From NCBI GenBank assembly GCA_012964845.1, contig DTTG01000144.1:1-7869 (forward strand): a stretch of 7,869 nucleotides of DNA, in the 5' to 3' direction. Below the pieces are notes generated by a model that was given only the letters and a program-made list of their open reading frames with translations, was not told where the DNA came from and did not search any database. The translations under genes were made by a program, and so were the position numbers. This document shows positions 7,463-7,869 of the stretch, one piece after another. Each line of letters begins with the position of its first letter. Position 1 is the first letter of the stretch. This stretch comes from Fidelibacterota bacterium (GTDB lineage: Bacteria > Fidelibacterota > Marinisomatia > SCGC-AAA003-L08 > D37C17).

Positions 7463-7869
7463 ATGGCATTTGAAGGTTTAATATGTCCGGCTTGCTCAAA
7501 CCCATTGGATGAGACTAAGCTGGAAGAAAAAATGGTTTGTCCTGAATGCAGTACAAATCTAAAACAAAAAAAGTTTTTAGCATTCCTGGAATTTCTCATG
7601 ATGCACGGATTGGTAACCAATATTGACTTTTTTGACCAGACTCTTTATGGAGATGAGATTAAAAGGACGGTAGAGGAAAAAGAACAGCAGGATGAAACTA
7701 ATCCCGATGATTATGAAGATAAAGCCAGTAATATGGACTACCATGAAGATACTCCTGACCTTAAGGAAGTAACTACCGATGAGGAAGAATTCCGACATTG
7801 GGAGGGTATTGAAGAGGACTGGCAAGAATTCAATAGAAAGAATAATCCTGAATTAAATAAGAAGGATGG
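7463..7869 (+). CDS. Zinc-ribbon protein with acidic C-terminal region (cut by window edge)
   Basis: An open frame of 135 codons runs from the ATG at 7463 to the window end without a stop. I do not recognise the family. The N-terminus begins MAFEGLICPAC and contains two cysteine pairs, CPAC (C8, C11) and CPEC (C26, C29), separated by 14 residues: a typical single zinc ribbon. Next is a hydrophobic, probably helical stretch KKFLAFLEFLMMHGLV (36-51) and a segment IDFFDQTLYGDEIKR (54-68). From residue 70 on the sequence is strongly acidic and hydrophilic (many E and D, with W113 and W120), so likely extended or disordered. There is no signal peptide, so it is probably cytoplasmic. It could bind nucleic acid or another protein, but that is a guess. 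Open frames on the opposite strand over the same region lack family features; the ribosome binding site and zinc motif favour this frame. Confidence 0.8.
   Translation, partial: MAFEGLICPACSNPLDETKLEEKMVCPECSTNLKQKKFLAFLEFLMMHGLVTNIDFFDQTLYGDEIKRTVEEKEQQDETNPDDYEDKASNMDYHEDTPDLKEVTTDEEEFRHWEGIEEDWQEFNRKNNPELNKKD

Noticed and set aside
7336..7825. Two minus-strand open frames at the right end, one with hydrophobic stretches resembling membrane segments
   Set aside because: The plus-strand frame has a strong ribosome binding site and a CPxC pair zinc ribbon. Glu/Asp-rich coding DNA read backwards yields Phe/Leu/Ile-rich sequence, which explains the apparent membrane segments.

Overview
This window is an ordinary-looking, AT-rich bacterial chromosome segment using the standard bacterial code, since TGA is a functional stop at two ATGA overlaps. 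Two divergent gene blocks leave a short AT-rich promoter gap at about 5579-5662. Several genes have family features typical of the Bacteroidetes/FCB group. These are the M23 peptidase with its long beta-rich C-terminal part and the alternative GlmU-like sugar nucleotidyltransferase with an R-[x]3-ELRCG-type N-terminus. Many starts also have weak or absent Shine-Dalgarno sequences. My tentative placement is an FCB-superphylum bacterium, possibly a marine lineage such as Marinimicrobia, but this is inference from protein style and no search was run.

Minus strand (read from 5578 down to 1): a secreted M23 metallopeptidase, then cytidine deaminase (cdd), uridine kinase (udk), type II thymidine kinase (tdk), a concentrative nucleoside transporter (CNT/NupC family) and the first 39 codons of adenylate kinase (adk), cut by the window edge. 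Gaps are 12, -1, 6, -4 and 9 bases, so this is almost certainly one operon. The four middle genes form a complete pyrimidine-nucleoside salvage route: the transporter imports nucleosides, Cdd turns cytidine/deoxycytidine into uridine/deoxyuridine, and Udk and Tdk make UMP/CMP and dTMP/dUMP. Adk adds general nucleotide phosphorylation. The peptidase at the head is a cell-envelope gene with no obvious metabolic link.

Plus strand (5663 to the right edge): a small unrecognised protein whose visible part resembles the N-terminal lobe of GT9-type glycosyltransferases, overlapping by ATGA with a GlmU-like sugar nucleotidyltransferase/acyltransferase with a left-handed beta-helix. After 73 bases, with a plausible promoter and a good ribosome binding site, a zinc-ribbon protein with a very acidic tail starts and runs off the edge.

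I found no RNA genes, CRISPR arrays, insertion sequences, integrases or strong terminators, and no clear new system. The most noteworthy points are an extra block of about 100 residues with roughly four hydrophobic segments inserted near the N-terminus of the transporter, the coupled orphan protein plus GlmU-like enzyme, and the uncharacterised zinc-ribbon/acidic protein.
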